A stretch of 64,000 nucleotides of DNA, from the NCBI RefSeq assembly GCF_002904335.1, contig NZ_PPHF01000110.1, forward strand, positions 1 through 64,000. The letters are read 5' to 3'. A model generated the notes under the pieces. The model made no database searches and was not told the DNA's origin. It worked only from the letters and a program-made list of their open reading frames with translations. Source of the DNA: Amycolatopsis sp. CA-126428. Lineage in GTDB: Bacteria; Actinomycetota; Actinomycetes; Mycobacteriales; Pseudonocardiaceae. The translations under genes were made by a program, and so were the position numbers. Positions 60,812 to 64,000 of the stretch are shown piece after piece (position 1 is the first letter of the stretch; every line of letters begins with the position of its first letter).

Positions 60812-60827
60812 GCACCACCCGAACGAC

Positions 60828-60864
60828 AAGGCCGCCACCCCACTGCCGGGGTGGCGGCCTTTTT
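60828..60864 (+). terminator. rho-independent terminator of the gluconate operon
   Basis: AAGGCCGCCACCCC pairs perfectly with GGGGTGGCGGCCTT around a 6-nt loop and is followed by more T residues. The best classical terminator in the window. Confidence 0.93.
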
Positions 60865-60872
60865 CGCGCCCG

Positions 60873-60902
60873 TTGACATGTGACCTTTTGGTCACCTATT
60901 CT
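60873..60902 (+). promoter_or_regulatory. promoter with embedded operator (ArsR-type gene)
   Basis: TTGACA (60873-60878), 18-nt spacer, TATTCT (60897-60902). The spacer contains the palindrome GTGACC-TTTT-GGTCAC (60880-60895), the expected position for a self-repressing ArsR dimer. The GTG start lies 7 nt after the -10 box, so the mRNA is leaderless. Confidence 0.75.
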
Positions 60903-60909
60903 CGCTGAC

Positions 60910-61233
60910 GTGCCCGACGACGACCTGGTGTTCAAGGCGCTGGCGGATCCGACCCGCCGGTTCCTGCTCGACCTGCTCTTCGAGCGTGACGGCCGCACGC
61001 TCACCGAGCTGGAGACCCAGGTGGAGATGACCCGCTTCGGCGTCATGAAGCACCTGAAGCTCCTGGAAGAGGCCGGGCTCGTCGTCGCACGGAAGGAAGG
61101 CCGCGAGAAGCGGCACTTCCTCAACCCCGTCCCGATCCGCCAGATCCACGACCGGTGGATCGACAAGTACACCGAGCGCCGGGTCACCGCGCTCCTCGAC
61201 CTCAAGAACGAGCTGGAAGGCGAAGAACCGTGA
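60910..61233 (+). CDS. ArsR-family (winged-helix) transcriptional regulator
   Basis: A 107-residue ArsR/SmtB-type regulator: VFKALADPTRRFLLDLL, then LTELETQVEMTRFGVMKHLK and LLEEAGLVVARKEGREK. No cysteine pair or other metal site is visible, so it belongs to the non-metal ArsR group that is typically paired with an SRPBCC gene. The GTG at 60910 is leaderless. The SRPBCC gene begins inside its stop (GTGA). Confidence 0.92.
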   Translation: MPDDDLVFKALADPTRRFLLDLLFERDGRTLTELETQVEMTRFGVMKHLKLLEEAGLVVARKEGREKRHFLNPVPIRQIHDRWIDKYTERRVTALLDLKNELEGEEP

Positions 61234-61742
61234 CGAACACCGTGCAGGTCTACCGCGTCTACATCAAGGCGTCCCCGGAGCGCATCTGGGACGCCATCAC
61301 CAAGCCCGAGTGGACGCAGAAGTACGGCTACACCGGACTGGCCGACTTCGACCTGCGGCCCGGCGGCAAGCACCGCACCCGCCCGACGCAGGCGTTCATC
61401 GACGCCGGGATCACCGGCGACGTCGTCGACGGCGAAGTCCTGGAGGTGGACCCGCCGCGGAAGCTGGTCATCACCTGGAAGCTGCTGATGGCTCCGGAGG
61501 ACGTGGCCGACGAGCCCTACACGACGCTCACGTACGAAATCGAGGAGTCCAAGACCGCCGGTACCCGGCTGACCGTGACCCACGACGTCACCGGCGCCCC
61601 CGCGATGGCCGCGATGGTCAGCGGCTCGCTCGAGCGGCTGGACGCGCCGCCGAACGAGAACGCGGGTGGCGGCTGGGCCTGGATCCTGTCGGACCTCAAG
61701 TCGCTGCTGGAGACCGGCGAAACCATCGTCCCGGCGCCGTGA
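61230..61742 (+). CDS. SRPBCC/AHSA1-domain protein
   Basis: A 170-residue START-like protein: YIKASPERIWDAITKPEW at the N-terminus, FDLRPGGKHR, and a C-terminal helix GGGWAWILSDLKSLLETG. It binds a small hydrophobic ligand in a central cavity; the ligand is not known. Paired with the ArsR gene by a 4-nt overlap, a common actinobacterial arrangement in which the SRPBCC protein may relay or bind the inducer. A strong bidirectional terminator follows. Confidence 0.9.
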   Translation: MTNTVQVYRVYIKASPERIWDAITKPEWTQKYGYTGLADFDLRPGGKHRTRPTQAFIDAGITGDVVDGEVLEVDPPRKLVITWKLLMAPEDVADEPYTTLTYEIEESKTAGTRLTVTHDVTGAPAMAAMVSGSLERLDAPPNENAGGGWAWILSDLKSLLETGETIVPAP

Positions 61743-61748
61743 GGGGGT

Positions 61749-61792
61749 CTGGCGTGGCCCGTCCCGCGCCGCTTCGGGACGGGCCACGCCAG
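61749..61792. terminator. 18-bp bidirectional hairpin terminator
   Basis: CTGGCGTGGCCCGTCCCG (61749-61766) pairs perfectly with CGGGACGGGCCACGCCAG (61775-61792) around an 8-nt loop, followed by AGTTTT. It separates the convergent SRPBCC gene and sugar kinase gene. Confidence 0.88.
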
Positions 61793-61797
61793 AGTTT

Positions 61798-62766
61798 TCA
61801 GACGCGCTGGGTCGCCGCCTTGAGCGCCGCCTTGGCGGCCTCGGGCGCCCCCAGCGTGTCGAGTCCGAACAACGCCGCGCCCACCACGGGGTTCACGTCG
61901 ACGACGCGGACCACCGCGCGCGGCGCGACCTTGAGGCACCGGCGTTCGATCTCCGCGATCACCGGCGCGCCGACACCGGTCAGCACGCCGCCGCCGAGGA
62001 CGATCTCCGGGGCGTCCGCGGTCAGGTCCAGCTCGCGGAGGATCACCGCCGCGAAGACGCTGACCTCCTCGACGAACCGCGTCACGATGTCCTGGGCGAC
62101 CTCGTCCCCCGCCGCCGCGACTTCGAACAGCAGTGGGCACAGGCCGTGGATCGACGCCGGGTCGATCTCCTCGAAGTGCAGGCCCTGCACGACGTCCAGC
62201 AGCGTCGGCTTCCCGAAGTAGGCCGCCACCGCCGGCATCAGGGCCGTCCGCGGACCGCGGCCGTCCTCGGCGCGCACGGCCCACCACAGCGCCTCTTCGC
62301 CGAGCCGGTAGCCGCCACCCCAGTCGCCGGAGATCTTGCCCAGCGCGGGAAAGCGGTGGACGCGGCCGTCGGGGCCGACACCGGCGCCGTTGATCCCGGC
62401 GCCGCAGACGACCGCGACGCCGACCCCCGCGCTGCCCGCCCGGAGCAGCGCGAGGGTGTCGTTGCCGACCGTCAGGGTGTCGCTCCACCCGCGCGCGGAC
62501 AGCGCCGCGTGCAGCGTCTCTTCCTCGCGCGGGAAGTCGAGCCCGGCGAGGTACGCCGAGGTGTGCACCGCGCACGGCTTCTCCCCGAAGTCCGGGAACG
62601 CCTCCAGGACCAGGCCCTCCAGCGCCGTGACGCAGGCCGCGACGCCGATGTTCTGCGGCGACGCACCGGGGCCCCTCGACTTCCCCAGCACCACGCCGTC
62701 TTCCGAGATCACCAGGACCTCGGTCTTGCTGTTGCCGCCGTCGATCGCGATAATCGCAGGCCTCAT
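61798..62766 (-). CDS. BadF/BadG/BcrA-type sugar kinase (N-acetylglucosamine kinase-like)
   Basis: A 322-residue ASKHA-fold kinase: phosphate 1 motif IIAIDGGNSKTEVLV, the adenosine region VLGGGVLTGV, and GKISGDWGGGYRLGEEAL, characteristic of N-acetylglucosamine kinase-like proteins. It would phosphorylate a hexose or amino sugar in the cytoplasm. The ATG at 62766 overlaps the stop of the GH4 gene (ATGA), so both act on the same sugar. A terminator follows. Confidence 0.88.
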   Translation of the reverse strand: MRPAIIAIDGGNSKTEVLVISEDGVVLGKSRGPGASPQNIGVAACVTALEGLVLEAFPDFGEKPCAVHTSAYLAGLDFPREEETLHAALSARGWSDTLTVGNDTLALLRAGSAGVGVAVVCGAGINGAGVGPDGRVHRFPALGKISGDWGGGYRLGEEALWWAVRAEDGRGPRTALMPAVAAYFGKPTLLDVVQGLHFEEIDPASIHGLCPLLFEVAAAGDEVAQDIVTRFVEEVSVFAAVILRELDLTADAPEIVLGGGVLTGVGAPVIAEIERRCLKVAPRAVVRVVDVNPVVGAALFGLDTLGAPEAAKAALKAATQRV

Positions 62767-64000
62767 CCGCGCGCCCAGGGCAAGTACTCGCGGTTGATCT
62801 GCACCAGGGAGTCGGCGAGCGTGTCGGCCTTCGAGTACTGGCCGACCAGCGGGTGCGCCAGCAGCGCGTCGGCCACGCGGTCGCGGCCGCCCTTCAGCGC
62901 CGCCTCCAGAGCCAGGAACTCGTACGCCGTCGTCGCCGCGATGAGGCCCGAGAACCGAGGCTCCACCGGCGGCTGCGGGATCGGCGTCGCGCCCTTCGAG
63001 TCCACAGTGGACCGGGCTTCGATGACGGCGTCGTCCGGCAGGAACGGGAAGGTGCCCTCGTTGCGGACGTTCACCACGTGCTCCTCGGCCGGCCCGCCCG
63101 CGGTCAGCGCGTGCACCAGCTGCACGGCGGCCTCGGAGTAGTACGCCCCGCCGCGCTTTTCCAGCGACTCCGGCTTGGTGTTCTGCTCCGGGTCCAGGTA
63201 GATCTTCAGCAGCTCTTCCTCGACGTCGCTGACGACGTCCGCGCGCGGGCGTTCGGTGCGCTGCTTCGTGACCTGCTCGTCGTGCGCGTAGAAGTACTTC
63301 AGGTAGTACGACGGCACGACGTTCATCCGCCGCAGCCACATCTGAGGCACGCTGACTTCGTTCGACAGGTAGTCCAGGTGCTCCTCCAGCAGCTCCGGGA
63401 GCCGGTCGACGCCGCCGACGAGCGCGCCGCGCTCCCAGCTCAGGTGGTTCAGCCCGGTGTGGACGAGCTTGACGTCGTCCGCGCCGACGCCCAGGAGCTT
63501 CCCGAACTGGCGCTGCAGGTTGATGGCGACGTTGCACAGCCCGACCGCGCGGTGCCCCTCGTTGAGCAGGGCGCGCGTGACGATGCCGACCGGGTTGGTG
63601 AAGTTGACGATCCACGTGTCGTCGCCGGCGATCTTGCGGACGCGGTCGGCGATGTCCAGCACCACCGGCACCGTGCGCAGCGCCTTCGCCAGCCCGCCCG
63701 CGCCGGTCGTCTCCTGCCCGACGCAGCCGCAGGCGTGCGGGAACGTCTCGTCCGAGCGCCGCGCCCGCTGCCCGCCGACGCGCAGCTGGATCAGCACGGC
63801 GGAAGCGCCGTCGACGCCTTCCTCCAGCGACTGCGTCGTGCGGACCCGGGCCGGGTGCCCGGCGTGGTCGAGCAGCCGCTGGCTGAACCCGCCGACGGCC
63901 TCGACGCGGTAGGCGTCCGGGTCGACCAGCACGATCTCGTCGACGTCCAAAGTGGACCGGCGGCCGGCGATCCCGTCGATCAGCTCCGGCGTGTAGGTGG
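62763..64000 (-). CDS. GH4-family glycosidase, 6-phospho-beta-glucosidase type (5' end outside window)
   Basis: At least 412 residues of a glycoside hydrolase family 4 enzyme. These use NAD and a divalent metal for a redox-elimination mechanism. Present are YTPELIDGIAGRR and the start of the nucleotide domain, NFTNPVGIVTRALL, GLCNVAINLQ (metal Cys), HTGLNHLSW (metal His) and the C-terminal LAHPLVGQYSKADTLADSL. Only the first few residues (GGGST) are cut by the window edge; the frame runs through 64000. It forms an operon with the downstream kinase, consistent with use of a disaccharide or phospho-sugar. Confidence 0.9.
   Translation of the reverse strand, partial: TYTPELIDGIAGRRSTLDVDEIVLVDPDAYRVEAVGGFSQRLLDHAGHPARVRTTQSLEEGVDGASAVLIQLRVGGQRARRSDETFPHACGCVGQETTGAGGLAKALRTVPVVLDIADRVRKIAGDDTWIVNFTNPVGIVTRALLNEGHRAVGLCNVAINLQRQFGKLLGVGADDVKLVHTGLNHLSWERGALVGGVDRLPELLEEHLDYLSNEVSVPQMWLRRMNVVPSYYLKYFYAHDEQVTKQRTERPRADVVSDVEEELLKIYLDPEQNTKPESLEKRGGAYYSEAAVQLVHALTAGGPAEEHVVNVRNEGTFPFLPDDAVIEARSTVDSKGATPIPQPPVEPRFSGLIAATTAYEFLALEAALKGGRDRVADALLAHPLVGQYSKADTLADSLVQINREYLPWARG

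Overview
This 64 kb window is chromosomal DNA of a very high-GC Gram-positive actinomycete, most likely a member of the Pseudonocardiaceae close to Amycolatopsis. The reasons are the extreme GC bias at third codon positions, frequent GTG starts and 4-nt ATGA/GTGA gene overlaps, a mycobacterial-type lysX, a class A RNase P RNA, an AftB-like GT-C arabinosyltransferase-like protein, and the gene order RNase H/phosphatase, zinc ribbon, Nif3, ptpA, SURF1, cobD, which as far as I recall is shared with Mycobacterium tuberculosis (Rv2228c-Rv2236c). The genus is an inference.

Layout. 1-12 kb is housekeeping: a transposase-like tail at the edge, a glyoxalase-fold protein, a secreted subtilase, ogt, a DinB protein, lysX, panB, a CtaG-like membrane protein with an apparent frameshift, uppP, and prolyl aminopeptidase behind a candidate leader-peptide region. 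11.8-13.2 kb is a TetR/SDR divergent pair around a 41-bp operator. 13.2-25 kb is a polyamine/GABA island: a Pot-type ABC transporter with gamma-aminobutyraldehyde dehydrogenase, GntR and PucR regulators, a Cache protein, gabT and a second aldehyde dehydrogenase. Together they could take putrescine to succinate. It ends in a scrambled HAD pseudogene. 25.2-28.6 kb holds a cytoplasmic BtuF-like metal receptor, an RNB ribonuclease and a CooC/ArsA-like ATPase preceded by a Zur-like box.

28.7-38.8 kb is the most unusual block: a leftward operon encoding a type IV secretion-like machine (VirB2-like peptide, VirB3/PrgI-like protein, VirB4 ATPase, VirB6-like channel, VirB8/TcpC-like protein, NlpC/P60 wall hydrolase and an 861-residue Pro-rich disordered protein). 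No relaxase or coupling protein is visible. 39-44 kb has an SCO6745-family gene, rnpB, and a three-gene redox operon (DUF4142 protein, membrane cytochrome-ferredoxin fusion, FAD reductase). A CRP-like site separates that operon from a TTA-containing ECF sigma factor, its zf-HC2 anti-sigma factor and a large LuxR ATPase. 48-51 kb has an SLC13/ArsB-like permease and a GT-C transferase. 51-58 kb is the Rv2228c-like cluster, into which a 20-residue, 7-cysteine peptide gene is inserted. 58-64 kb has a gluconate operon with its GntR regulator, an ArsR/SRPBCC pair and a sugar-catabolism pair (BadF-type kinase, GH4 hydrolase cut by the edge).

Two themes recur. Many genes have a TANNNT -10 box 5-8 nt before the start codon, which predicts leaderless transcripts. 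Two intergenic loci carry a 21-bp tandem repeat with a TCACGCGTGA core.
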